DNA of 64,000 nucleotides from Stieleria neptunia (GCF_007754155.1 NZ_CP037423.1:8800938-8864937), one strand, 5' to 3'; shown: positions 1 through 9,221, numbered from the stretch's first letter. The notes: generated by a model not told the origin, from the sequence alone. Translations and numbers: made by a program.

Positions 1-1
1 C

Positions 2-313
2 GTCCCCGCGATCGAATCGGACGCCGCGATCCCGCGGGGAATGCGGCGGACGAAAAACGGTTGGGAAGACGCGTCGCTGTGGTTCGTTTCGACGGAGTTT
101 CAATCGCGATCGATCGAGTCGTGGCTCGACGTCCAACGACAACGAGAGCCGAGCTGGCTGAGGAAGGTTTTTGAACGGATTCGGATGACTCCGCCGCTGA
201 TGATCGCCGTCATCCAAATCACGGCGATCGCAGCAATCGTCCACATCAGCCAAGCTCACAAAGCGGAACTGGTCCGTAATTCGGCTAAAACTCCCTCTCA
301 ACCGCTGCCCTGA
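2..313 (+). CDS. 3' end of a gene cut by the left window edge, membrane-anchored hypothetical protein
   Basis: The frame is open from the first bases of the window to a stop at 311-313, so about 103 residues of a longer protein are visible and the true start probably lies outside. An internal ATG at 41 is possible but has no clear ribosome binding site. The visible part is polar and then carries one hydrophobic stretch (PPLMIAVIQITAIAAIVHI) followed by a short polar tail, which looks like a C-terminal membrane anchor. I do not recognise the family. It ends 62 bases before the next gene on the same strand, so co-transcription is possible. Confidence 0.55.
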   Translation, partial: VPAIESDAAIPRGMRRTKNGWEDASLWFVSTEFQSRSIESWLDVQRQREPSWLRKVFERIRMTPPLMIAVIQITAIAAIVHISQAHKAELVRNSAKTPSQPLP

Positions 314-375
314 TCTATGATGCACTGCTGTACCCTCGATCCCGTCTTCGCCACACGCACCCGGCGCACGTTACC

Positions 376-960
376 GTGACTCGTATTCTTATCACCGCAT
401 TTGAGCCGTATGACCGTTGGAAACAAAACTCCAGCTGGTTGGCGCTGGTCGACCTGACGAGTTGGTACGAAGGCGCGTTGGAGATCAGCACCCGCCGCTA
501 TCCGGTCGACTTGCCGAAACTGCGCGAGATGCTCGAGGCCGACTTGGCCCGCAATTATGACTACGCGATTCATCTGGGACAGGCGCCGGGATCGCCCGTG
601 ATCAAACTGGAATCGGTCGGTCTGAATCTGCGCACCAACGGCGAACCCTTGCTCGTCGATGCGCCGGCGGCCTACCGTTCGACGCTCGACCTGGACGGCT
701 GCCTGGAGCGGCTGACCGCCGCCGGAATCCCGTCCCAGATCTCCCATCATGCGGGCACCTACCTTTGCAACGCGGCGTTGTTTCTCAGCCAACACTATGG
801 CGAGATGATGGGTCGACGAACACAAAGCCTGTTTCTCCATCTGCCGCTCACGCCGGGCCAAGTTGCCACCGACGGATCTGCACTGGCCAGCATGAGCACG
901 CCAATGCAAAGCGCCGCGATCGCGGTGGTCAGCGAGCATCTCGCCCAAGCCGATCGCTAG
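376..960 (+). CDS. pcp: Pyroglutamyl-peptidase I (peptidase family C15)
   Basis: Cytoplasmic cysteine peptidase that removes N-terminal pyroglutamate from peptides. The 194-residue length is close to the usual 200-215. The three catalytic residues are all in family context: Glu79 in KLESVGLN, Cys131 in AGTYLCN and His155 in LFLHLP. The N-terminal ILITAFEPY matches the family start (xxLVTGFEPF). The start is a GTG at 376; no strong Shine-Dalgarno sequence is visible. It follows the truncated gene by 62 bases and is followed by a repeat-containing intergenic region, so it may end a transcription unit. The C-terminus is slightly shorter than in Bacillus enzymes but no catalytic element is missing. 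Confidence 0.9.
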   Translation: MTRILITAFEPYDRWKQNSSWLALVDLTSWYEGALEISTRRYPVDLPKLREMLEADLARNYDYAIHLGQAPGSPVIKLESVGLNLRTNGEPLLVDAPAAYRSTLDLDGCLERLTAAGIPSQISHHAGTYLCNAALFLSQHYGEMMGRRTQSLFLHLPLTPGQVATDGSALASMSTPMQSAAIAVVSEHLAQADR

Positions 961-1000
961 GGCTCGGTGCAGATTTCAATTGAGGGTTGCAATTGCCGAA

Positions 1001-1079
1001 CGGAAAAGGGGTCAGGTACCAAAAACCAAATGGCCCAACGGGTGCTTCGCATTTTTGGTACCTGACCCCTTTTTCCGCG
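1001..1079. repeat. Long-stem palindrome, family F (GGGGTCAGGTACC hairpin), copy 1
   Basis: Two inverted arms (AAAAGGGGTCAGGTACC and GGTACCTGACCCCTTTT) flank a loop of roughly 30 bases. A second copy with an almost identical loop lies in the opposite orientation at 21432-21510. Conserved loop plus long stem suggests a REP-like or miniature mobile element; no transposase is linked to it in this window. Confidence 0.85.
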
Positions 1080-1119
1080 GCTCGCGAAAGACGGCAGGTA
1101 CCCGTGACCGCCGGTGCCG

Positions 1120-1317
1120 CTACAGCGAGTTGGAGAACGCCGACTGCGTGTGGTCTTGGCTGGGTCGGGCGGTCGGCAAATTCTTGTGGCTAAATGGCGT
1201 CAAAGCGCCAGCGGGAAAGTAGAAAGCCTTGACGTCGGGGTGACGGGAATCCGTCATTGCCCCGACACGCACGACCGTGCCATCAGATAACTCAAGCGTG
1301 TAGTCGCAGTCTTTCAT
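1120..1317 (-). CDS. Small hypothetical protein, 65 residues
   Basis: I do not recognise the family. The support is a strong Shine-Dalgarno-like sequence (GGAAGGTGAG) a few bases upstream of the ATG at 1317, unusual in this window where most genes lack one, and a soluble-looking N-terminal half (LELSDGTVVRVGAM). The C-terminal half is low in hydrophobic residues and could be a random extension after a frameshift. It sits alone in a 640-base gap next to the family F palindrome, so it may be a remnant of a larger gene. Confidence 0.4.
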   Translation of the reverse strand: MKDCDYTLELSDGTVVRVGAMTDSRHPDVKAFYFPAGALTPFSHKNLPTARPSQDHTQSAFSNSL

Positions 1318-1602
1318 TGCTCACCTTCCTGCGTGCGGTTGGACACCCAAACGATTGCCCCCCAATGCCTCAAGCTTTCCGATCAACAACAGCGGCTTGG
1401 ACACTGAAGTAACGCGGCAGTGCGGAACAAGTCCGCATCGAACTGCCAGGATTTTTTGGAAATGCCTGTTTCTTGCTGCCCCCCCGCGACGCACTTACGC
1501 CGAACCGGGTGCAGGGGCATGGAAGACGACACGGGAGGTCCGTGCTAAAGAATCCTAGACCATGTTCAAGTCCAGACCACACCCAAAGCGTTCGCGCGGC
1601 GG

Positions 1603-2790
1603 TTAACCGTCAAGCCCATATTCTTTGATCTTCTTATGGAGCGTGTTGCGATTCATGCCCAGCCGAGTCGCCGCTTTGGTTTGCACACCGCCGCAGGCCT
1701 GAAGGACTTGTGCGATCAATTCCTTCTCCACCACATCGACGACGCCGCGATGGACATCCGTCGAGTCGCGTCCGGTTTGGTCCAATCCCAGTTGCACGAC
1801 GGTCTTTGTCATCGTTTCGAAGTCGACCGGCCCGGCCGCCTCCAGATCCTCCGCCGGGATCGGCTGACCACTGGTCACGCAGTCGGGCAACAGTTCAACG
1901 AGCAACTCGTCGGTTTCCGCCATCACCACCGCACGCTCGACATAGTTTTGCAACTCGCGCACGTTGCCGGGCCAGTGATAATCCCGCAAGGCTTCCATCG
2001 TGCCGGGACCGATGTGGGCCACGTAGCGATCGTTCAGCTCGTTGTAGTAATCCAGGAAATGCGAAACCAGCGCAGGGATATCGTCACGGCGATCACGCAG
2101 CGGCGGGATCTCGATCGGCACCACGTTGAGCCGCCAGTAAAGGTCTTCGCGAAAGCGGCCCGCCCGCACCTCGCCCATCAGATCACGGTTGCTGGCCGCG
2201 ATGATTCGCACATCGGTTCGCAGCGTGGCGGTGTCACCGACGCGTTCGAATTCTTTTTCCTGCAACACGCGAAGCAGTTTGACCTGCAGGGTCAGGGACG
2301 TGCTGTTGATTTCATCCAAGAAAATGGTGCCGCCCTGGGCGGCTTCGAAGCGGCCGGTCCGATTGCTGACCGCTCCGGTAAAGGCCCCGCGAACGTGCCC
2401 AAACAATTCGCTTTCGAGCAGGCTTTCGCTGAGCGCGCCACAATTGACGCGGACAAAGGGACGGCCGCTGCGATGGCTCAACTGGTGAACCGCACTGGCG
2501 ATCAATTCCTTGCCGACCCCGGTCTCACCGAGCACCAAGACCGACGCGTTGCTGACCGCCACGCGTCGGGTGATGCGATAGACCTCCCGCATCGCCGAGC
2601 CATTTCCAATGATTCCCGGCAAGGGAGCGTTTTGAAGTGTTGTTGCGGAGTTGCCGAGCATTGCCATGAAGCGATCACGGCGGAACCGGACTCTCAATCG
2701 AGCCTCGATCACCGCGGACGTTTCGCCTGATCCAGGAAGTCGTAAAGATTCCGCCCGTTCCGCCAACGCATCGGGGTGCCCAAATGCCAA
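1603..2790 (-). CDS. Sigma-54 interaction domain transcriptional activator with Fis-type HTH
   Basis: Enhancer-binding protein that uses ATP to open sigma-54 RNA polymerase promoters. Walker A GETGVGKE is at about residues 88-95, the sigma-54 contact loop GAFTGA at 135-140, Walker B GGTIFLDE at 153-160, the arginine-finger region ENDLYWRLNV-like as EDLYWRLNV, and a Fis-type helix-turn-helix (AATRLGMNRNTLHKKIKEYG) at the C-terminus. There is no receiver, PAS or GAF domain, so activity control must come from a partner protein. The open frame begins with TTG at 2790, but the first 41 residues look non-conserved; the ATG at 2667 is an equally good or better start (354 residues). The gene stands alone. 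Confidence 0.9.
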   Translation of the reverse strand: MAFGHPDALAERAESLRLPGSGETSAVIEARLRVRFRRDRFMAMLGNSATTLQNAPLPGIIGNGSAMREVYRITRRVAVSNASVLVLGETGVGKELIASAVHQLSHRSGRPFVRVNCGALSESLLESELFGHVRGAFTGAVSNRTGRFEAAQGGTIFLDEINSTSLTLQVKLLRVLQEKEFERVGDTATLRTDVRIIAASNRDLMGEVRAGRFREDLYWRLNVVPIEIPPLRDRRDDIPALVSHFLDYYNELNDRYVAHIGPGTMEALRDYHWPGNVRELQNYVERAVVMAETDELLVELLPDCVTSGQPIPAEDLEAAGPVDFETMTKTVVQLGLDQTGRDSTDVHRGVVDVVEKELIAQVLQACGGVQTKAATRLGMNRNTLHKKIKEYGLDG

Positions 2791-2870
2791 CGAGCAAAAG
2801 TGCTACCTCAGCACTGCCGCGAAATTAGCGTTTTGCGGCGGATCCCGATACCGGGTGTGCCCTAACGAGG

Positions 2871-4781
2871 CTACGAATTACCTTGGAGGGCTGCTGCGCC
2901 GGTCATGCGAAAACGAGCCCGATCGCCGATCGAAAGCGGCGGCAATCGACGCTTCGACTCGACTTCGAACAGCACATCGCTCAGCGCCGCCGGACTGCCC
3001 GGAAGCGGCACCAGGTAGACCGCCGGCGTGTCGTCGCTGACCCAGCGATTGGAAGTGGTTTCCAACTCGGTCCTGCGGAGACTTTTTTCGCTGGTTTCCG
3101 CGTCGCTGTAAAACACAATCGGAACCCGCTTGCCCTTGGGCTGACGCCGGACGCGATCGACCAATTCGGCCGGTACCGCATCGGCAATCCTGATTTTGCT
3201 GACCACCATGCGCAAGTCGCCGCCACGCTCAATCGCCCGCTCGACGTCGATCGCAGACGTCACCCGCTCCACCGCGTACCCCATCTGGTTGAGGATCGAT
3301 TCTTGACGAAGTGCGATGACCGGCCGTGTTTCCAACAAAATGACCAGCGGGCGGGAATCGAGTGATGCCATCTCCGCCAACGTCTTGCGAACGTAGCTGG
3401 CCCCCGGAAAGGCGAATCCCCTCTCCGACCCGGAAACGGCCTGCCACAGACTGCTCGCCGCCTCGTACCGAATCCGCGGCTGGGGATCGCGAACCGCGTC
3501 GACCAACTCGGAGAACCCGCCGTCGCGACCGACCAGCAATCCCGAATCCGCGCCGCCCGACACGACGGAATCCGACAACAGACGCACAATCCCAACCGAC
3601 GCCGGGATATCGTTCCGGTCGCGCTGTTCCCCCAGGGCGACCAGCAACGACTGGGGATCCACTTGATCGCGATACAACTGCCGGACTTGTTTGACCTGGT
3701 CGGGCCCCCCCCAACCCACGTCCACCATCACGCGATAGGCCAAGTCGGCGGCCAACACGCTGCGGGCGACCGCAGGCGGCAAACTCCCCAACCGCCGCAA
3801 TCGTTGCGCGGCGTCATAGGCATCGCGGTAGCGCCGAAAAATCTCTGTGCTGCGATTGGGCTGCACCCCCGTGCGATCCTGATTGAGCGACCACAGGATC
3901 GCCGGGGTCAAGTCGTTCGGTGTGCGCATCGCCACCGTCCGCAGCGTGTTCAAACGATCGGCCAACACCGCGATCGCATCCAGTTTTTCGAACCCCTGGG
4001 GAAACAGCGAGGAACGACGCGCCGTCTGGACTTCGTCTGCCGTCGCATCGCTCGCCAGCGCCGCGGAGATCAACGTGTCGGTTGCCGAGGCGGGATCGAG
4101 AACCCGCAGCGCGTCCAAGGCGGACGCACGCACGCCCGGGTCTCCGTAGAGCGCGAGCTGATTGAGTGCTTGAGCACCACCGTCGCCGAGCGCTTCGAGC
4201 ACGCCGAGCAACTTGGCGCGATGACCGGCTGGCCCCCCCCCGGCGATCGCGGAGACGATGGCTTCGACGGAGGCGTTTCCCCCGGACATCAAGTCCCGGT
4301 TCGCCGCCAGGTTGGCATCGATCTCGTCGCCGGCCAGTTGATCGATCGCGGCCCGCAGACGCTCCGGCGACTGCTGATTCGCGTTCGCCGCAGCCGTCAT
4401 TTTTTTGATCGCCGAACGGCTGGCGTCGCTGAGATCGCTTCGAAGCGAGATCCGCAACAGCAACTCGGTGCCGATCGCGTCGGCGGCTTGAACAAGCTGG
4501 GCCGAATCGCCGACGCCATCGATCTGCGCCAGCCAACGATCGACTGGAGGCCAGGCCCCGATTCGAGCCAGCGATCGGATCGCTTCGGCCCGGTAGAGTC
4601 CGCCCCGGGCGGCGGTCGATTCGAGTTGACGGACCAGTTCGTCGGATTTGGCCGTGGCCTCGGCCGGATCAGGGACCTCCGACGGCCCTTCGTCGAATTG
4701 ACCGGGAGCGCCGGCGGCCAGGAACGCCACCGACGCAAGAGAGACGGCGATTGTCAGAACGTGAAACCGCATGATGGGCAA
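2871..4781 (-). CDS. Secreted HEAT-like repeat protein with a degenerate receiver-like C-terminal domain
   Basis: The N-terminus is a signal peptide (basic start, hydrophobic core FHVLTIAVSLASVAFLAAG), then about 450 residues of alpha-helical repeat-like sequence with HEAT-type features (for example IVSAIAGGGPAGHRAKLLGVLEALGDGG). From about residue 495 the protein changes to an alternating strand/helix pattern (RPVIALRQESILNQMGYAVE, then a strand ending in SKIRIAD, then GKRVPIVFYSDA) resembling a response-regulator fold without the phosphoacceptor aspartate. I know of no assigned function. It lies 185 bases downstream of the Tad-like cassette on the same strand and could be its last member. 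An ATG three codons into the gene is an alternative start. Confidence 0.75.
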   Translation of the reverse strand: MPIMRFHVLTIAVSLASVAFLAAGAPGQFDEGPSEVPDPAEATAKSDELVRQLESTAARGGLYRAEAIRSLARIGAWPPVDRWLAQIDGVGDSAQLVQAADAIGTELLLRISLRSDLSDASRSAIKKMTAAANANQQSPERLRAAIDQLAGDEIDANLAANRDLMSGGNASVEAIVSAIAGGGPAGHRAKLLGVLEALGDGGAQALNQLALYGDPGVRASALDALRVLDPASATDTLISAALASDATADEVQTARRSSLFPQGFEKLDAIAVLADRLNTLRTVAMRTPNDLTPAILWSLNQDRTGVQPNRSTEIFRRYRDAYDAAQRLRRLGSLPPAVARSVLAADLAYRVMVDVGWGGPDQVKQVRQLYRDQVDPQSLLVALGEQRDRNDIPASVGIVRLLSDSVVSGGADSGLLVGRDGGFSELVDAVRDPQPRIRYEAASSLWQAVSGSERGFAFPGASYVRKTLAEMASLDSRPLVILLETRPVIALRQESILNQMGYAVERVTSAIDVERAIERGGDLRMVVSKIRIADAVPAELVDRVRRQPKGKRVPIVFYSDAETSEKSLRRTELETTSNRWVSDDTPAVYLVPLPGSPAALSDVLFEVESKRRLPPLSIGDRARFRMTGAAALQGNS

Positions 4782-4966
4782 ACGGGGGGGAAGAGTGGTG
4801 GAATCGTGCCAGGGGACCCAGCGGTATCTTAATCACCGCAAGCCCGATATGCGCCCAATCCCTTTGCGTTTGGGCACAGGTGGGCGCAATTCGTCAACAA
4901 CCTTGTCCCTCGACGTTTCGACGTCACTGTTTCGCCCGGAACGCGAACGACCCGAGCAAACGCGCG

Positions 4967-5530
4967 TCACTTCGCGCTCGGGGCGTCGCTGATGATCTTT
5001 TCCAGATCCTTCCAAGTCTGCCATTCAATCGTGCCTTCTCGGGGCACCTTTTCGCCCGACGCCTTGACCATCTGCCGGAGTTGCGCTTTGCGTTTCTCGA
5101 CGCGTTGCTGCCACTCTTGGTGCAATTCATCTTTTGTCTGGCCCGGCGTCTGGGGGCGATTTTTGTCCTGGACGCGGGCGAGAAACCGCCGATCGATGTC
5201 GCGGGTGTAGTTGACGTATTCTTCGTCGCTCAACCGTGCCTCGTACTCCAGACCGGTGAGGGTGGCGTCGGCCGACGCACGTCCGTTTCCCCGGCCCGCC
5301 AGACTTCCCGAGCGAAACGGCAGGGTGAAGGCCCACGCGACCAGTCCGGTCGAAAACAAAAACGAGGCCAGGATCGTGAACCGTGCCACGTTGCTTCGGG
5401 GCAAGGTGTGGTTGCGATCACTCTCGCGTCGGCCACCGGCCTGAACGCCGCCGCGGTGACCGGTTCGGTCACTTTCGCGACGATTCATCTCGGGCCGTTC
5501 GCCCGGCGCTTGGTTGCTCTTCTCTGGCAT
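4967..5530 (-). CDS. Single-pass membrane protein of the Tad-like cassette, unknown function
   Basis: 187 residues: a strongly polar, basic N-terminal segment, one transmembrane helix around residues 50-70 (FTILASFLFSTGLVAWAFTL), then a charged, helical extracytoplasmic or cytoplasmic domain rich in Lys, Arg and Glu that could form a coiled coil (EWQQRVEKRKAQLRQM). A purine-rich GGGGGGAAG lies just upstream of the ATG at 5530 and supports this start. The gene is 32 bases downstream of the VWA/TadG-like gene on the same strand, which suggests co-transcription and a role in the same surface assembly. Family not recognised. Confidence 0.7.
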   Translation of the reverse strand: MPEKSNQAPGERPEMNRRESDRTGHRGGVQAGGRRESDRNHTLPRSNVARFTILASFLFSTGLVAWAFTLPFRSGSLAGRGNGRASADATLTGLEYEARLSDEEYVNYTRDIDRRFLARVQDKNRPQTPGQTKDELHQEWQQRVEKRKAQLRQMVKASGEKVPREGTIEWQTWKDLEKIISDAPSAK

Positions 5531-5562
5531 GGTTGCTTCCCCCCGACAGGTATGGACGTGGA

Positions 5563-6846
5563 CTACTTGGTCAAGATGGTGGGCAAGTTGTTGGCGATCT
5601 CCTCAAAGATCCGCACCAGGTCCTCGCCGGTCGCGGCGTGATAGTGCTTTCCGCCGCCGATCGCCGCGACTTCCTGCATGTCTTGCTGGTTGGCACCCTC
5701 GCCAAAGGTCACGGTGTGGATCGTCAGCAGATAGTTGTTGACCAGAGTCTGGGCCACGTTTTCAGCCCACGGCGTTTGGTTCTGATTGCCGTCGGTCATC
5801 ACGACCATCGTCTTCGCCGCGAACGGTCTTGCCCGGCTATGAATCAAGCCTTCGATCCCTTCTTGCATGCCTTTGCCGATCGCGGTGTTGCCGCCGGTAT
5901 TGAGCTGCGCGACGGTGTCGCGAACGATTTGAAGATCCTTTTCCAGCAAGGTGTCCAGGGTCGCGCTGCTGGAATAGCTGGCCAGTGAGACCTGTTCTTC
6001 TTGGCTGGTTCCTTCAAGCACGTCCAGAAACGCGTTGACGGCGACTTCAAGATCCTGCCACGCGTTGGTGGGCGCCGTGCCCTTGTTGAAGTAGTTCTCG
6101 TACATGAACTGCTGGTAGGTGATCGAATCATTGCCGTTGGCGTAGGAGTAACGCCAACGCCCGCCGGACCACCAACGATTGAGTTCGCCTTGCTCGGCTG
6201 CCCAATCCTTGGCGTCGGTCGAGAAGGGATTTTCATTCCACTCCCAATCGAAATCGATGTCGTCCATCGACCCCGATCGATCCAAGATCAACGAGATGTC
6301 ACGGTCAACCTGCATCGCCACCGAGTCGTATTGCGTTTCAAAATCGTTGGTGCTGAGCAGACCGGGGATGATCAGGGGGACGTTGCCCGACAACGATCCT
6401 TCCAGGCGTTTTCCATGGACGCGGACGGCACTGGCAACCGTTCCGCTACGAACGTCGGAGGTCGGAATCTTGATGAAGTGGTAACGGCTTCCGTCGCCGC
6501 CATGTTGCACCGTCGTTCCGAATTCGATTTCGCCGTCGCCATCGCCCGATCGCAGTCGCAGTGGTTCGCCGTCGACCGTGTTCAGGGCGGCGGTGGCAAC
6601 CGCGGCGTCGACCGCGGCGTCAACGGTTTGCACCTCGCTGAACGCACGACCGGCGGAGCGTGCTGCCGCGTCCGTCGCGATCGACAGTTCCGTGCGGGTC
6701 AGTTGCATGTGCGCGGCATTGATTGCAAACGCGGCGAGGATCGCAAGCACGGGCAACACGACCGCGGTGATCGCCATCACCGTACCACGACGGTGTTTGA
6801 ATCGAGCGTGGTTCGCGCGTCCGTTTCGAGGAGGTTTGACGTTCAT
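5563..6846 (-). CDS. TadG-like pilus assembly protein with von Willebrand factor A domain
   Basis: A short basic N-terminus (RFKHRRGTVM) precedes a hydrophobic TadG/Flp-type membrane anchor (AITAVVLPVLAILAAFAINA) and the typical helix LTRTELSIATDAAARSAGRA. From about residue 185 there is a VWA domain with an intact MIDAS motif DRSGSM, followed by the conserved TDGNQNQ element, ending at the C-terminus. VWA-bearing TadG proteins are membrane or surface proteins linked to tight-adherence pili or general adhesion. I chose the ATG at 6846 (MNVKPPR) rather than an upstream in-frame ATG at 6900, because the extra 18 residues are not family-like. It lies 62 bases after the upstream TadE-like gene. 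Confidence 0.85.
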   Translation of the reverse strand: MNVKPPRNGRANHARFKHRRGTVMAITAVVLPVLAILAAFAINAAHMQLTRTELSIATDAAARSAGRAFSEVQTVDAAVDAAVATAALNTVDGEPLRLRSGDGDGEIEFGTTVQHGGDGSRYHFIKIPTSDVRSGTVASAVRVHGKRLEGSLSGNVPLIIPGLLSTNDFETQYDSVAMQVDRDISLILDRSGSMDDIDFDWEWNENPFSTDAKDWAAEQGELNRWWSGGRWRYSYANGNDSITYQQFMYENYFNKGTAPTNAWQDLEVAVNAFLDVLEGTSQEEQVSLASYSSSATLDTLLEKDLQIVRDTVAQLNTGGNTAIGKGMQEGIEGLIHSRARPFAAKTMVVMTDGNQNQTPWAENVAQTLVNNYLLTIHTVTFGEGANQQDMQEVAAIGGGKHYHAATGEDLVRIFEEIANNLPTILTK

Positions 6847-6908
6847 GGTGTAACTCGCGGAAATGGGACGAAAAGGAATTTCAGAGGAGTGGAAAAACAA
6901 GACAAGGG

Positions 6909-7352
6909 TTACTGTTCGTAGAATCCGTCGTAACGTTCGGTCCGAATCCGGGCGGTCGATTCGATCGTCGCGTTGGGCAAAAACATCGGTGCAAAAAGAG
7001 CGATTTCGTCGAAGTCGACGGTGACGGTGACCACCACGTTGGGTGCATCCTCATCGAGTTCCTCGACGTTGACCTCGTACCCTGTGTTGGTCATCATCGA
7101 CATCACTTCGTCCGCCGCCGCCGTCGCCTCTTCGGCTGTCGCCCCGGGCACCATCGCGCGGCGTGCGGCGAAGTAGGCGGCGTCTTGTGCAAGGTTCCGG
7201 ATCATGTTCATCCGAGCGAATTCCATGCACGTGAAGATCAGCACAAAGAAGATATTGGCGCAAATCGCAAATTCCACGGCGGCCGCACCGCGTCGACGAT
7301 TGCCGGTGCGTCGACGTTTCGATCGAGGCTTACATCTGGAACGTGGTTTCAT
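6909..7352 (-). CDS. TadE-like pseudopilin (second of the cassette)
   Basis: 147 residues with the TadE layout: very basic leader (KPRSKRRRTGNRRRG), the processing-like motif AAAVEFAI with the conserved Glu five residues into the hydrophobic segment, a single transmembrane helix (CANIFFVLIFTCMEFARM), then a beta-rich periplasmic domain. TadE-family minor pseudopilins are processed by prepilin peptidase and join the Flp pilus base. It is 55 bases from the upstream TadE-like gene and 62 from the downstream VWA gene, so the three look like one operon. No SD is evident. Confidence 0.85.
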   Translation of the reverse strand: MKPRSRCKPRSKRRRTGNRRRGAAAVEFAICANIFFVLIFTCMEFARMNMIRNLAQDAAYFAARRAMVPGATAEEATAAADEVMSMMTNTGYEVNVEELDEDAPNVVVTVTVDFDEIALFAPMFLPNATIESTARIRTERYDGFYEQ

Positions 7353-7407
7353 GGCTGTGGTCCGCAGCGGAAAGAATGGGCAATCAAGCGTTGAGGAACT
7401 GGAACGG

Positions 7408-7866
7408 TCAGTTGTTGGGCAGATTCTTGTACTCTTTTCGCAACGTCACATCGGCGGAAAGATTCATCCCCGAGAACAGCGCCGAGGGGATCAGCAGGTT
7501 CCCATCACAGGGGACGGTGACCGTGGTGGTGACATTTTCCAGCGTGTCCGCGCCGGCAAAATCCGGCGAACTGAACGTGCAGGGATTGCCGCTGTACTGA
7601 ATGTTCCGCTCGTCCAAAAACTGCTGCACCCTGGCGATCACATCGGCGTTGGTGCGGCCCCGCGCGACGCCGCGGCGAGCCCCCTCGTAAGCCGCCAACG
7701 TGATGGACTCCTTCAGGAACAACATCGAACAGAGATCGATGGTTCCGATCGTCAGCGCGATCAGCGCTGGCAAGCAGATGGCGAATTCGACCGTGGCGGC
7801 CCCCCGACGCCGAAATCGGCGGCATGGACGACGCGAATTCGTGCTGCGACGCTTGGAAAGAAACAT
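7408..7866 (-). CDS. TadE-like pseudopilin (first of the cassette)
   Basis: 152 residues from the ATG at 7866. A basic leader (FLSKRRSTN...CRRFRRRG) is followed by AATVEFAICLPALIALTIG, the TadE processing and anchor region with conserved Glu, then the helix SITLAAYEGARRGVARGRT and a beta-rich domain containing a possible disulphide pair. The frame is open further upstream to 8058, but the added residues are not TadE-like, so the later start is preferred. The cassette lacks any visible TadA ATPase, TadB/C membrane proteins, RcpA secretin or Flp pilin; these would have to be supplied from elsewhere. Confidence 0.85.
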   Translation of the reverse strand: MFLSKRRSTNSRRPCRRFRRRGAATVEFAICLPALIALTIGTIDLCSMLFLKESITLAAYEGARRGVARGRTNADVIARVQQFLDERNIQYSGNPCTFSSPDFAGADTLENVTTTVTVPCDGNLLIPSALFSGMNLSADVTLRKEYKNLPNN

Positions 7867-8048
7867 GACAAACGGCTTTGAAGGAGATGAACTGGTGATT
7901 TCCCGTTGTCGGAAACCTAGCTCGTAAAGCCGTCGCATGTCGGTCAGATTGCGCGCCGGTCCACGCAAAAAAGTTGGAGTTTTCCCGACACGTCCCGGGG
8001 CTGCCCACCGCATGGCGGAAACCTGTTGAGAAAACTCAACAACCGTGC

Positions 8049-9137
8049 CTATAAACAATCGGTGCGGCCGGACTCCTTCAATCGCTTGACGGCCTCACGA
8101 ACTCGCTCTTCGGCCGATTTGGGCGCGACCAACGTGGCATCTTTGGTCTGCACGACGATCAAGTCTTCGACCCCGATCGTGACGATCGTGTGGCCGGATT
8201 CGCCGAAGAGGATTGAACCGGTCGTGTCGATCCCCAGATGGTCGCCGACGACCGTGTTGCCGTCGGCATCGGCTTCGTGCAAGCGTCCCAACGATTGCCA
8301 ACTGCCGACGTCGTCCCATTGAAACGGAGCCTCGATGACGGCGACGTTGGAATACGATTCCATCACCGCGTAATCGATCGACGTCCCTTCGATCGCGCAG
8401 AACTCTTTCTCCAGCACGGCGTCGTAATCGGGCGAACCGATCGCGTCGGCGATGTTCTGGATGTGCGAATACATCGTCGGCTGGTTGGCTTTGATCGCGT
8501 CGAGAATCACCGACGCCCGCCACAAAAAGATCCCGCTGTTCCAATAGAAGTCGCCCGACTGCAGATACTGCGTCGCGGTTTCTCGGTTCGGCTTTTCACG
8601 AAACTGGTCGACCTGATACGCCTTGATCCCGGACGCAGACTCGCCCGATTCGATCGCCGGTCCCCGCTGGATGTAGCCGAATGATTCGGCCGGATAGGTC
8701 GGCTTGATTCCGAAGGTGACGATCCGCTCGGGATCCTCGATCACCAACTGTTCGGCCGCCGAGATCGCACTGCAGAATTGCTCGTCCGTCCCGATCACGT
8801 GGTCCGACGGCATCACCGCCATGATCGCGTCGGGATCCTGGTGAGCAATCAACGCGGCGGCCAATCCGATACACGGAGCGGTGTCGCGTTTGGCCGGTTC
8901 GCCGATCAAGTTTTCCGCCGGATGCGACGGCAATTGTTCCGCGATCGGATCGACCAAGACCTTGTTGGTCACGATCAACTGACGCTCCGGAGGCACCAGC
9001 CCGGCCAGCCGATCACTGGTCGACTGGATCATCGTCCGTTGCCCGGAAAGGGCCAGCAACTGTTTCGGCCGCAACGTCCGACTCGCAGGCCAGAACCGCG
9101 TCCCACTTCCGCCTGCCATGATCACCGCGTACAGCAT
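8049..9137 (-). CDS. manC: Mannose-1-phosphate guanylyltransferase
   Basis: Makes GDP-mannose from mannose-1-phosphate and GTP, feeding glycan and surface polysaccharide synthesis in the cytoplasm. The nucleotidyl-transferase signature GGSGTRFWPASR is at residues 9-20, the activating lysine region RPKQLL follows, and FREKP and NSGIFLW are in their usual places. About 362 residues: this is the single-domain bacterial type without the C-terminal phosphomannose isomerase domain. The ATG at 9137 gives the canonical start MLYAVIMAGG; the frame extends 21 codons upstream without similarity. Its product could serve the mannosyltransferase-like gene near 44 kb, which is an inference. Confidence 0.92.
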   Translation of the reverse strand: MLYAVIMAGGSGTRFWPASRTLRPKQLLALSGQRTMIQSTSDRLAGLVPPERQLIVTNKVLVDPIAEQLPSHPAENLIGEPAKRDTAPCIGLAAALIAHQDPDAIMAVMPSDHVIGTDEQFCSAISAAEQLVIEDPERIVTFGIKPTYPAESFGYIQRGPAIESGESASGIKAYQVDQFREKPNRETATQYLQSGDFYWNSGIFLWRASVILDAIKANQPTMYSHIQNIADAIGSPDYDAVLEKEFCAIEGTSIDYAVMESYSNVAVIEAPFQWDDVGSWQSLGRLHEADADGNTVVGDHLGIDTTGSILFGESGHTIVTIGVEDLIVVQTKDATLVAPKSAEERVREAVKRLKESGRTDCL

Positions 9138-9221
9138 GTCCGATACTTCTTGAATCGTGTAATGAAGTGTCCTCGGCAAACCTAGCGGATCATTCCGCAC
9201 AGGGTAAGCCGTCCAGGACGG

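Noticed and set aside
1355..1582. Overlapping frames on both strands
   Set aside because: No start signals, no conserved residues, and biased only by GC content.
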